Of a stretch of 64,000 nucleotides of DNA, positions 15,030-22,985 are shown piece after piece; position 1 is the stretch's first letter; each line of letters starts with the position of its first letter. Source of the DNA: Brachybacterium tyrofermentans (GTDB lineage Bacteria > Actinomycetota > Actinomycetes > Actinomycetales > Dermabacteraceae); the NCBI RefSeq assembly GCF_014897585.1, contig NZ_JABUXW010000004.1, positions 1 through 64,000 of the forward strand. Reading direction: 5' to 3'. Position numbers and translations under genes: made by a program. The notes under the pieces were generated by a model. It saw only the letters and a list, made by a program, of their open reading frames with translations, ran no database searches and had not been told where the DNA came from.

Positions 15030-16781
15030 ATGCCTGCACCTGAGATCGCGCTGACCGAGCGTTTCCAGTCCGCCTTCGCCTCCGCCTTCGGGCCCGAGTA
15101 CGCCGACGCGGACCCGATCATCCGACCGTCCCAGTTCGCGGACTTCCAGTGCAACGCCGCGATGGGTCTCGCGAAGCGCCTGGGGAAGAAGCCCCGCGAC
15201 ATCGCCGCCGAGATCCTCGCCGCCGTGGAGCTGGACGACATCGCCGAGACCCCCGAGATCGCGGGGCCCGGCTTCCTGAACATCCGCCTGCGCACCGAGT
15301 GGATCGCCGCCCAGGCCGCCGAGCTGACCACGGACCCGCGCCTCGGCGTCCCGGTGCCGGAGACGGTCGACACCGTCGTCGTCGACTACTCGGCACCGAA
15401 CGTCGCCAAGGAGATGCACGTCGGCCACCTGCGCACGACGGTCGTGGGCGACAGCATCGTGCGCACGCAGGAGAAGCTCGGCCATACCGTCGTGCGCCAG
15501 AACCACATCGGCGACTGGGGCACCCCCTTCGGCATGCTCATCGAGCACCTGCTGGACGTCGGCGAGGACAGCGACGAGGCGAAGCTCCTGGAGACCGACC
15601 CCAACGCCTTCTACCAGGCGGCGAACGCGAAGTTCTCGGGTGCCGACGGCTCCAAGCACAACGAGTTCGCCGACCGGGCCCGCCGTCGCGTGCCGACCCT
15701 GCAGTCGGGCGACCCCGAGACCCTCGAGATCTGGCGGCACCTGGTGGAGCTGTCCAAGCAGTACTTCCATCGCGTGTACGACATGCTCGACGTGACGCTC
15801 ACCGACGACGACCTCGCCGGCGAGTCCAGCTACAACGACCTGCTCGAGAGCGTCTGCCAGGACCTGGAGGCCGCCGGGATGGCGACGCTCTCCGACGGCG
15901 CCCTGTGCGTGTTCCCCGAGGGCTTCCTCGGCCGCGACGAGAAGCCGCTGCCGCTGATCATCCGCAAGTCCGACGGCGGCTACGGCTACGCCACCACGGA
16001 CCTCGCCGCGATCCGCCACCGCGTGAGCACCCTCGGCGCGGACCGCATCGCCTATGTGATCGGCACCGCGCAGGAGCTGCACCTCAAGATGGTGTTCACC
16101 TCCTCCCGGGACGCCGGCTGGCTGCCTGCGGAGGTCGACGCCCAGCACGTGAAGATCGGCTCGGTGCTCGGCGAGGACGGCAAGATCCTGCGCACCCGCT
16201 CCGGCTCCTCGGTGCGCCTGATGGCGCTGCTCGAGGAGGCCGTGAGCACGGCCCGCACGGTCATCGACGAGATGCGCCCCGACCTGCCGGAGGCGGAGCG
16301 GGAGCAGATCGCCCACGACATCGGCATCGGCGGCGTGAAGTACGCGGACCTCTCCACCTCGCACGACGCGGACTACACCTTCGACCTGGATCAGATGCTC
16401 GCCCTGACCGGCAACACCGCCCCGTACCTGCAGTACGCGGTGGCCCGCATCCGGTCGATCAGCCGCAAGGCCGGGGCGCAGGGTCTGGTCGCGGCCGACG
16501 CCCCGCGGGTGGAGAACGACGCCGAGCGCGCCCTCGCGCTCCAGCTGCTGGACTTCGGGCCGACGCTCACCGCCGTGGGCGCCGCCTACGAGCCGCACCG
16601 CCTGTGCGCCTACCTGTTCTCCCTCGCGCAGGCCTTCACCTCGTTCTACGAGGCCTCGCCGATCCTCAAGGAGTCCGACGAGCAGGTGCGGGCCGGACGC
16701 CTCGCCCTCGCCCAGCTCGCGGAGAAGGTGCTCGTCGAGGGGCTCGACGCCCTCGGCGTGAACGCCCCCCAGCAGATGTGA
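15030..16781 (+). CDS. argS: Arginyl-tRNA synthetase
   Basis: A 583-residue class I synthetase that charges tRNA-Arg. It has the N-terminal Add-1 domain, the signature SAPNVAKEMHVGHLRTT with HVGH as the HIGH motif, the catalytic-core segment GDWGTPFGML, a KMSKS-equivalent region around EDGKILRTRSGSSVRL, and a C-terminal anticodon domain ending in the family's M. Length is normal. ATG 15030 has TACGCT exactly six bases upstream (15018-15023); the GGAGG between them is too close to the start to act as a ribosome site, so a leaderless message is likely. A large hairpin follows. Confidence 0.97.
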   Translation: MPAPEIALTERFQSAFASAFGPEYADADPIIRPSQFADFQCNAAMGLAKRLGKKPRDIAAEILAAVELDDIAETPEIAGPGFLNIRLRTEWIAAQAAELTTDPRLGVPVPETVDTVVVDYSAPNVAKEMHVGHLRTTVVGDSIVRTQEKLGHTVVRQNHIGDWGTPFGMLIEHLLDVGEDSDEAKLLETDPNAFYQAANAKFSGADGSKHNEFADRARRRVPTLQSGDPETLEIWRHLVELSKQYFHRVYDMLDVTLTDDDLAGESSYNDLLESVCQDLEAAGMATLSDGALCVFPEGFLGRDEKPLPLIIRKSDGGYGYATTDLAAIRHRVSTLGADRIAYVIGTAQELHLKMVFTSSRDAGWLPAEVDAQHVKIGSVLGEDGKILRTRSGSSVRLMALLEEAVSTARTVIDEMRPDLPEAEREQIAHDIGIGGVKYADLSTSHDADYTFDLDQMLALTGNTAPYLQYAVARIRSISRKAGAQGLVAADAPRVENDAERALALQLLDFGPTLTAVGAAYEPHRLCAYLFSLAQAFTSFYEASPILKESDEQVRAGRLALAQLAEKVLVEGLDALGVNAPQQM

Positions 16782-16785
16782 TCGT

Positions 16786-16831
16786 CCCCGAGGGCAACCG
16801 GCGGCAACGCGCGCCGGTTCAGACCTCGGGG
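16786..16831 (+). terminator. Two-tier hairpin terminator after argS
   Basis: An outer stem CCCCGAGG/CCTCGGGG (16786-16793 with 16824-16831) encloses an inner stem AACCGGCG/CGCCGGTT (16796-16803 with 16812-16819). It starts five bases after the argS stop and probably terminates it. Confidence 0.6.
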
Positions 16832-16941
16832 CCGCCCGGGCACGTCACCGTGACCAAAACGTGGCTGGTTGTTACGCAACCGTGCCCCAGGCCGTGAGAA
16901 AACCCCTGGTCCACCGCCCGATCGCTTTCTAACCTGGACCG

Positions 16942-17652
16942 GTGCCGCTGATCAGATCACTCCACCTCGCCCTGTGGGGGGTGTACGCCCTCGTGCTGGC
17001 GGTGCACATCTGGGCTCTGCTCACGGGCGCGGAGATGATCCAGCGCTCCACCCAGCCGCTGTTCGCCCCGCTGCTCATCGCCGCGCTGGTGACTGCCCTC
17101 CCCCGGCGCACGCGCACCAGCACCCTGACTCTGCTCGGCCTGCTCTTCGCCTGGGCCGGGGACAGCCTCTCCCAGCTCGCCCCGGAGAACGTCCAGCTGA
17201 TCTCGGTGCTCTGCTTCCTGCTGGCACTGGTCTGCTACGCGACGGCGCTGGCACCGCTGTGGAACCGCACCCGCGATCCAATGCGCATCGCACTGGCGAT
17301 CCCCTACGGCGGCGTCGTGATCGGCCTGTTCGTGGCCTGCGCGGACGGCTCCGGCCCCCTGCTCCCGGCCGTCGCCGCCTATGCAGTTGCCCTGGCCACG
17401 ATGGCGTTCCTGTCCGCCGGCGGGAACGGGCTGACCTGGACGGGCGGGACGCTGTTCCTGCTGTCCAGCTCGATGCTCGCCATGAACTGGTTCCTGCCCG
17501 GTGCTGCGATCGCCTACAGCTCCGTGTGGGTGATGGCCTCCTACGCCGTGGGCCATGCCCTGCTGATCGCCGGGCTGGTGCGCACGATCCCCGCGCGCCG
17601 CTGGGCCCCGGCCTGCCGGGCGGGCGCCGCCCTGGTCATCGTCGAGAACTGA
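16942..17652 (+). CDS. YhhN/TMEM86-type membrane protein (lysoplasmalogenase family)
   Basis: A 236-residue protein with about eight hydrophobic segments. It shows the YhhN-family features LLFAWAGDSLSQL, with the conserved G-D, and a YGGVVIGLFV-like segment. Animal TMEM86 members hydrolyse lysoplasmalogens; bacterial members are mostly untested. The GTG start at 16942 has TAACCT exactly six bases upstream (16930-16935) and no ribosome site, so it is read as leaderless. It is convergent with the next gene. Confidence 0.8.
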   Translation: MPLIRSLHLALWGVYALVLAVHIWALLTGAEMIQRSTQPLFAPLLIAALVTALPRRTRTSTLTLLGLLFAWAGDSLSQLAPENVQLISVLCFLLALVCYATALAPLWNRTRDPMRIALAIPYGGVVIGLFVACADGSGPLLPAVAAYAVALATMAFLSAGGNGLTWTGGTLFLLSSSMLAMNWFLPGAAIAYSSVWVMASYAVGHALLIAGLVRTIPARRWAPACRAGAALVIVEN

Positions 17653-17695
17653 CCGCTCTCGGGCTCAGCGCGCGGCTCTCCTCCGTGCGCCGCGC

Positions 17696-18598
17696 TCATC
17701 CGTGCGCTGCGAACACCCGTGCGATGAGATCGGCCTGCTCACGGTGCACGCGCTCGATGTCCTCGCCCTTGCGCGCGACCAGCTGCAGCCCGAGCCGCCC
17801 GCTGATCTCCCGGAAGGACACGTCCTGTCCGTTCTCCTCGAGCTGCAGCTTCGCCACCCGGACCTCGGAGAGGAACAGGTCCCGCGTGCCCACGCTCAGG
17901 TGCACCGGCGGGAGCCCGTCGAGGGTCGCGTTGATCGGCGACAGGTCGGGGTCGTCCAGCGACGTGCGACCTGCGTACCTCCGGGCGGCGTCGCGCAGCA
18001 GCCGACGCTCGTGGACCGGATCGACCTGGTCGGTCTCGGTGATCCCGGCGTTGGAGAGCTCGAGATCCAGCCAGGGGGACATCGCGATCAGGGCGTCCGG
18101 GGCGGGGATGTCGGGGCGTCCCCGCAGACGGCGGGCGACGGCGAAGGCGAGCCCGCCGCCGGCATGCTGCCCGGCGAGGATCCAGGGCTGGCCTGCGAGA
18201 CGTCCGTCGGCCGCGAGAGCGGTGAGCGCCGCCTCGGTGTCATCGAGTGCGACGGGGTGCTGATGGTCCGGGGCGTTGCGGTAGTCGATCATCAGACCGG
18301 CACAGCCCCGGGCCTCGACCTGGCGGGACAGCCAGGCCCAGTCGCTCGCGAACGGTCCGGAGACGTAGGCGCCGCCGTGCAGGAAGACGATGATCCCGCG
18401 GTCGGCGCGATGCTCGTCGAGCCAGACCGAGCGGGTGCGGCCGATCATCTCGTTCTCCACCGCATGGGCTTTCTGCACATGGCTGGGTGGCTGCGGGCTG
18501 CGTGCCTCCCGCAGGGCCTGATGGGTCAGGGCCGACGGGATCGGGATCCGGCGGACCGCCCGTGCCCCGGTGACCACTGCATCTCGGACGCGACCCAT
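17696..18598 (-). CDS. HSL-like alpha/beta-hydrolase relative without a catalytic serine
   Basis: A 300-residue protein with the hormone-sensitive-lipase fold: oxyanion motif HGGAY (74-78), IDYRNAP and AMSPWLDLELSN. The nucleophile elbow, normally G-D-S-A-G-G, reads G-Q-H-A-G-G (143-148), so Ser is His145. The position of the catalytic histidine (usually G-x-x-H) reads SGRLGLQLVA and lacks it. An acid remains in GTRDLF. It is probably not a serine esterase and may bind a ligand or have another role. The frame is intact and AGGAGG precedes ATG 18598. It is divergent from the nucleosidase gene. Confidence 0.83.
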   Translation of the reverse strand: MGRVRDAVVTGARAVRRIPIPSALTHQALREARSPQPPSHVQKAHAVENEMIGRTRSVWLDEHRADRGIIVFLHGGAYVSGPFASDWAWLSRQVEARGCAGLMIDYRNAPDHQHPVALDDTEAALTALAADGRLAGQPWILAGQHAGGGLAFAVARRLRGRPDIPAPDALIAMSPWLDLELSNAGITETDQVDPVHERRLLRDAARRYAGRTSLDDPDLSPINATLDGLPPVHLSVGTRDLFLSEVRVAKLQLEENGQDVSFREISGRLGLQLVARKGEDIERVHREQADLIARVFAAHG

Positions 18599-18719
18599 GA
18601 CTGCCTCCTACCTGCGACCCGGGGGTCGCCTCGCTGCGGATACCACCACCCTAACGAACGAGGCTGGGACCCGATCATCTCCGCCACGTCCCGTGCTCCA
18701 CCGCCGGTACCCTTCAGGC

Positions 18720-19469
18720 ATGACGTCCTCCCCTGCTTCGCCTGCACCCTCCGCCGCGACCGGTCCGCTCCTGGTGCTCGCCGCCATGCCCGAGGAGGCG
18801 GCGCCGCTGACCTCCCGGATGGAGGACCCGACCGCTCTGCCGACCCCCTTCGTGGATGGCGTCACGGCGGTGCGCGGCGCGCTCGGCGGCCTGGACACCG
18901 TGGTCGTCACCACCGGGATCGGGATCGCCGCGGCCACGGCGGCGGCGACCTGGGGAATCCTCGCCCACGCACCGCGCGCGGTGGTCGCCGCCGGATCCTG
19001 CGGCGGTCTCGCGGCCGACGTCGAGGTGGGCACCCTGGTCGTCGGCGACTCCTTCACCTATTCGATCGCCGACGCCACGGCCTTCGGCTACGTCCCCGGA
19101 CAGGTCCCCGGCGGCCCCGAGCGCTATGACGCCGACGCCACCTGGGCGGACCGTGCGGAGCAGGCGGCCGCCGCGCAGGCCGGACCGGCCGGCTACCGGC
19201 GAGGTCTGATGCTCTCCGGGGACGCCTTCGTGACCGCGCCCCTCGCGGACCCCATGCGGGCACGGTTCCCGCGAGCTGTGAGCGCCGACATGGAGACCAC
19301 GGCGAGCGCTCGGACGGCGGCGCAGCTCGGCGTGCCCTTCATGGCTCTGCGCGCCGTCTCGGATCTGTGCGGCCCGGCAGCCGGTCAGCAGTTCCACCTC
19401 GAGATCGATCTGGTCGCCGACATCTCCGCCCGCGCCGTCCAGGAGCTCGCCAGCAGCCTCGTGGGATGA
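18720..19469 (+). CDS. MTA/SAH nucleosidase family protein
   Basis: A 249-residue nucleoside phosphorylase-fold enzyme, like 5'-methylthioadenosine/S-adenosylhomocysteine nucleosidase. It has AAMPEEAAPL near the N-terminus with a catalytic Glu, AAGSCGGL, VSADMETTASA with the ribose-binding Met-Glu, and AVSDLCG with the catalytic Asp. It would cleave the purine from these thionucleosides in the methionine cycle. The start ATG 18720 has TACCCT exactly six bases upstream (18708-18713), so it is probably leaderless. The longer reading from 18570 has no such support. Confidence 0.85.
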   Translation: MTSSPASPAPSAATGPLLVLAAMPEEAAPLTSRMEDPTALPTPFVDGVTAVRGALGGLDTVVVTTGIGIAAATAAATWGILAHAPRAVVAAGSCGGLAADVEVGTLVVGDSFTYSIADATAFGYVPGQVPGGPERYDADATWADRAEQAAAAQAGPAGYRRGLMLSGDAFVTAPLADPMRARFPRAVSADMETTASARTAAQLGVPFMALRAVSDLCGPAAGQQFHLEIDLVADISARAVQELASSLVG

Positions 19470-19668
19470 CAGGGGGCCCGCCCGTCGGCCGATCCTCACT
19501 GTGCCCCACGGCACCACACAGCACGGCGTCTCACTGCCCCTCACGGCACCTCACGGCACCGTGCCGCGAGACTGCTGCACAGTCGTGACCTGGTGCACCT
19601 CTGGGTCTACTACGGTGTGTGGACGACCACGGTGCGGCGACCGCTGGGCCCCATCCGGGCATCGTCGC

Positions 19669-19698
19669 TTAGACCGAAACCAGTGCCGCCGTTACAGT
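19669..19698 (+). promoter_or_regulatory. Candidate promoter in the 332-base gap before the BCCT gene
   Basis: TTAGAC (19669-19674), an 18-base spacer and TACAGT (19693-19698) form a plausible sigma-70-type promoter about 100 bases before the transporter start. The rest of 19470-19801 holds CTCACGGCAC twice around 19540-19557 and a small CGGCAC/GTGCCG palindrome, but no gene or clear terminator. Confidence 0.35.
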
Positions 19699-19801
19699 GC
19701 AATAGGCCCGTCCTCCCCTGAAGTGCCCACGTCGGCACGTCTGATTCCTCGCGGTGGGATGCGGGCTCCCTGTCCCAATCCCCCAATCGGAACGAGAAAA
19801 C

Positions 19802-21751
19802 ATGTCGACCCCCCCCCCGACAGAAACCTCTCCACCCCATACCGAGGCCGCGAGCCCGCAGGCAGGCTATTCCCTGTCCAAGCCGGTCTTCTTCGTCTCG
19901 GCCGGGATCATCCTCATCGCCGTGGTCTTCGCGCTGACTCTGCCGAACGTCTTCAACAACTTCATCTCCGCGCTGAACTCCACCGTCGTGGAGTCGATCG
20001 GCTGGTACTACGTCCTGATCGTCACCGGCTTCGTCGGTTTCGCGATCGTCCTGGCGGTCAGCCGCATGGGAGCCATCAAGCTCGGGAAGGACGATGACAA
20101 GCCCGAGTTCGGCCTGTTCTCCTGGTTCGCGATGCTGTTCGCCGCCGGCATGGGCATCGGCCTGGTGTTCTGGGGTGCGGCCGAGCCGCTGACCTTCTTC
20201 GCGGATACCGCGGGTCCCGGCATCCCGCCGAACGCCGCCGGATTCGATGACCCGGTCCGCGCCGAGCGCGCCCTGGGCCAGACCTTCCTGCACTGGGGCC
20301 TCCACGCCTGGGCCATCTACGTCGTCGTCGGCCTCGCCGTCGCCTACTCCGTGCATCGCAAGGGCCGCCCGGTGTCGATCCGGTGGGCTCTCGAGCCCGT
20401 CCTCGGCAAGCGCACCGACACCTGGATCGGTGACGTCATCGACATCATCGCTCTGGTGGGCACCCTCTTCGGCATCGCCACCTCGCTCGGCTTCGGCGTG
20501 AACCAGATCGCCGCCGGGCTCGACCATCTCGGCGTGCTCCCGAACTCCACCGGGGTCCAGGTCGTGATCATCCTGGTGGTGACCGCGCTGGCCACCCTGT
20601 CCGCCGCGAGCGGCGTCGACAAGGGCATCAAGATCCTGTCGAACCTCAACATGGGCCTGGCCGCGCTCCTCCTGGTCGCCGTGCTGGTCCTCGGGCCGAC
20701 GCTGTTCCTGCTGCGGGACGTCGTCTCGAACATCGGCTACTACCTGCAGAACTTCCTGCAGCTCTCGTTCCAGACCATGCCCTTCCTCGGAGACGAGGGG
20801 GCCGGCTGGATCAACGGCTGGACCACGTTCTACTGGGGTTGGTGGATCTCCTGGTCGCCCTTCGTGGGCGTGTTCATCGCCCGCATCTCCAAGGGCCGCA
20901 CCGTGCGCGAGTTCATCACCGGCGTGCTGCTGGTGCCCACCGCTCTGACCTTCCTGTGGTTCACGATCATGGGTGGCACTGCGCTGTACGAGGCGGTCTT
21001 CAACAAGGTCGACTTCACCGGGGGCACCGGGGCGATCGACCCGAACACCGCGCTGTTCGACACCTTCAACCATCTGCCCGCCAGCGCCCTGCTCTCCGGC
21101 GTCGCGGTGATCCTGGTGTCGATCTTCTTCATCACCAGTGCCGATTCCGGCGCGTTCGTGATGGACATGATCGCCCACAAGGGCGACCCGAACCCGCCCC
21201 GCATCACGCGCATCTTCTGGGCTGCGACCTCCGGCGTCATCGCGGCGTCGCTGATCTGGGTGAGCTCGCTGTCCGGTGGCGAGGGGTCCGGCATGTCTGC
21301 GCTGCAGGCGCTCGCACTGCTGTCCGCCCTGCCGTTCTCCGTGGTGATGATCGGCATGGCCATCTCCCTGTGGCGATCGCTCAGCCACGAGGTCAAGGTC
21401 ATCGAGCGCCTCGAGCTCCGCATCCGCCAGCGCGAGTTCATGGAGCGCTACTCCGAGGAGCTCACGGACCAGGTCAGCGACCGGGTCGAGGAGAAGTTCT
21501 CCGACGGCATCGGGGACCGGGTCGAGTCGCATCTGGAGGGTGAGTACGGCCAGCAGTTCCAGGCCCAGCTCAACCAGCAGGTCGAGACCCAGGTCTCCGA
21601 GCAGGTCGAGGCGCAGGTGGCCGAGCACCTGTCGACCTTCACCGCCGAGCACCCGGCCATCTCTGCGGAGGACACCGCTCCCCCAGCGACGAATCCGGCG
21701 TCCGATGCGGACCGACGCGGTCCGCGGAACCCGTTCCGGCGCGACCGGTGA
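19802..21751 (+). CDS. BCCT-family betaine/choline/carnitine transporter with coiled-coil tail
   Basis: A 649-residue secondary transporter with 12 spans. Family marks include MLFAAGMGIGLVFWGAAEP, the Trp-rich substrate motif TTFYWGWWISWSPFVGVFIARISKGRT, and FFITSADSGAFVMDM. It should import compatible solutes such as glycine betaine with sodium. After the last span the C-terminus runs about 120 residues: a basic helix, then a long charged coiled coil rich in Q-V-E/S repeats. In BetP the C-terminal helix senses osmotic stress, so regulation by turgor is plausible here. Start ATG 19802 has a GA-rich leader. A perfect 21-bp hairpin follows. Confidence 0.93.
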   Translation: MSTPPPTETSPPHTEAASPQAGYSLSKPVFFVSAGIILIAVVFALTLPNVFNNFISALNSTVVESIGWYYVLIVTGFVGFAIVLAVSRMGAIKLGKDDDKPEFGLFSWFAMLFAAGMGIGLVFWGAAEPLTFFADTAGPGIPPNAAGFDDPVRAERALGQTFLHWGLHAWAIYVVVGLAVAYSVHRKGRPVSIRWALEPVLGKRTDTWIGDVIDIIALVGTLFGIATSLGFGVNQIAAGLDHLGVLPNSTGVQVVIILVVTALATLSAASGVDKGIKILSNLNMGLAALLLVAVLVLGPTLFLLRDVVSNIGYYLQNFLQLSFQTMPFLGDEGAGWINGWTTFYWGWWISWSPFVGVFIARISKGRTVREFITGVLLVPTALTFLWFTIMGGTALYEAVFNKVDFTGGTGAIDPNTALFDTFNHLPASALLSGVAVILVSIFFITSADSGAFVMDMIAHKGDPNPPRITRIFWAATSGVIAASLIWVSSLSGGEGSGMSALQALALLSALPFSVVMIGMAISLWRSLSHEVKVIERLELRIRQREFMERYSEELTDQVSDRVEEKFSDGIGDRVESHLEGEYGQQFQAQLNQQVETQVSEQVEAQVAEHLSTFTAEHPAISAEDTAPPATNPASDADRRGPRNPFRRDR

Positions 21752-21787
21752 GCTCCGCGGCATCCCTGATGCCGCGCCGCATCACCT

Positions 21788-21833
21788 GACATGACGAGGC
21801 CCGGTGGCTGGTGCCACCGGGCCTCGTCATGTC
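21788..21833. terminator. Perfect 21-bp bidirectional hairpin
   Basis: Arms 21788-21808 and 21813-21833 are perfectly complementary around a 4-base TGGT loop. It sits between the convergent BCCT and hydroxyacid dehydrogenase genes, 23 bases from the latter's stop, and probably terminates both. Confidence 0.85.
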
Positions 21834-21856
21834 CCGGACGATCGTCCGTCGTCGGC

Positions 21857-22798
21857 TCAGCGAGAGGCGGCGTGCAGGATCTCCCCGCCGTCGGCGAGCG
21901 CCTGCACGTTGGTGCTGATCCGCTCGTCGGCCCCGACGGGTCGGCCGCCCGCACCGTGCGGCGTGATGAGCAGGCGCGGCGAGTCCCACAGCGGGTCCTC
22001 GGCGGGCAGCGGCTCGGGGTCGGTGACATCGATCCCCGCGCTGCCCAGCGTGCCGGCCTCGAGGGCCTCCCGCAGGGCCGTCTGGTCGACGGTCGCGCCG
22101 CGGCCCACGTTCACGAAGATCGCGTGGTCGGGCAGGGCGGCGAACGCCTCGCGGCCCACAGCCCCGGCGGTCTCCTCGGAGGCGGGGAGGATGTCGATGA
22201 GCACGTCCACCTCGGGCAGCGCACCGAGCACGTCCGCCTCGGCGATCACCTCGTAGCCGCTGCGGGTTCCGGCGCTGCGGGCGGCTCCCCGCACCTCGGC
22301 GCCCAGGGCGGTGAGCATCGGGGCGAGGGTCTGCCCGATCTCGCCGAAGCCCCAGATCAGCACTCTCGCGCCGATCAGCGTGGTGACGCGGTCCTCGGGA
22401 TGCAACGGCTGCAGGCCGCCGATCTCGGTGGACCACTCATGGCGCTGCTGCGCCTCGCGAGCTTCGGGCAGGCGCCGCAGCAGGCTCAGCAGCAGCGCCA
22501 GGGCATGCTCGCTGACGGTCCGGGAGTGCAGGCCCGCGCCGGCGGCGATGACGACGTCCTCGCGGAAGCCGGCGGCCAGGATCCCGTCGATGCCCGCGGA
22601 GAGCGACTGGACCAGGCGGAGGTCCCCGAGGTTCTCCACCGCGGATCCCAGGTGGCGGCCGGAGGGCCCCCACAGCACCAGGACCTGGGCATCGTGGTGC
22701 TCGGCGGGGATCTCGGCGCGGGCGTCGACGGTGACGGCCTCGCAGCCCTCGGGAAGGACGGGGGCGAGCGGCATGGTGTCGGGGAGGAGGATCTTCAT
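21857..22798 (-). CDS. D-isomer-specific 2-hydroxyacid dehydrogenase
   Basis: A 313-residue NAD(P)-dependent dehydrogenase. The nucleotide-binding motif is GFGEIGQ, and the catalytic triad is Arg in NVGRGATVD, Glu in DPEPLP and His in TPHGAGG. Length and order are normal. The substrate is not evident; glyoxylate or another 2-keto acid is likely for this branch. ATG 22798 has TAGCCT exactly six bases upstream, consistent with a leaderless message. It is divergent from the membrane hydrolase gene across a repeat-rich spacer. Confidence 0.9.
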   Translation of the reverse strand: MKILLPDTMPLAPVLPEGCEAVTVDARAEIPAEHHDAQVLVLWGPSGRHLGSAVENLGDLRLVQSLSAGIDGILAAGFREDVVIAAGAGLHSRTVSEHALALLLSLLRRLPEAREAQQRHEWSTEIGGLQPLHPEDRVTTLIGARVLIWGFGEIGQTLAPMLTALGAEVRGAARSAGTRSGYEVIAEADVLGALPEVDVLIDILPASEETAGAVGREAFAALPDHAIFVNVGRGATVDQTALREALEAGTLGSAGIDVTDPEPLPAEDPLWDSPRLLITPHGAGGRPVGADERISTNVQALADGGEILHAASR

Positions 22799-22862
22799 GT
22801 GCCCAGGCTACGGCGAGCGCGCGGCCGGTGCCGGGGATGCCCACCACCCGTCTCCGACCGCC

Positions 22863-22944
22863 CCGGATCATCGCGGATCTCCCCGGATCACCCGCCGGTT
22901 CGTCTCCGGATCGTCTCCGGATCGTCGGCGGATGTCTCCGGATC
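22863..22944. repeat. Array of five CCGGATC repeats between divergent genes
   Basis: CCGGATC occurs at 22863, 22883, 22906, 22917 and 22938, the last three as TCTCCGGATCG. Steps of 20, 23, 11 and 21 bases are close to whole helical turns. The array lies between two divergent leaderless promoters and could bind a regulator. Confidence 0.55.
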
Positions 22945-22985
22945 GAGCCTCGGGACGGGCAGCGCCGTTCCGATAGCCTTCCCCC

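Noticed and set aside
17654-17695. Terminator between YhhN and the esterase relative
   Set aside because: Only weak, imperfect complementarity around AGCGCG; not clear enough to call.
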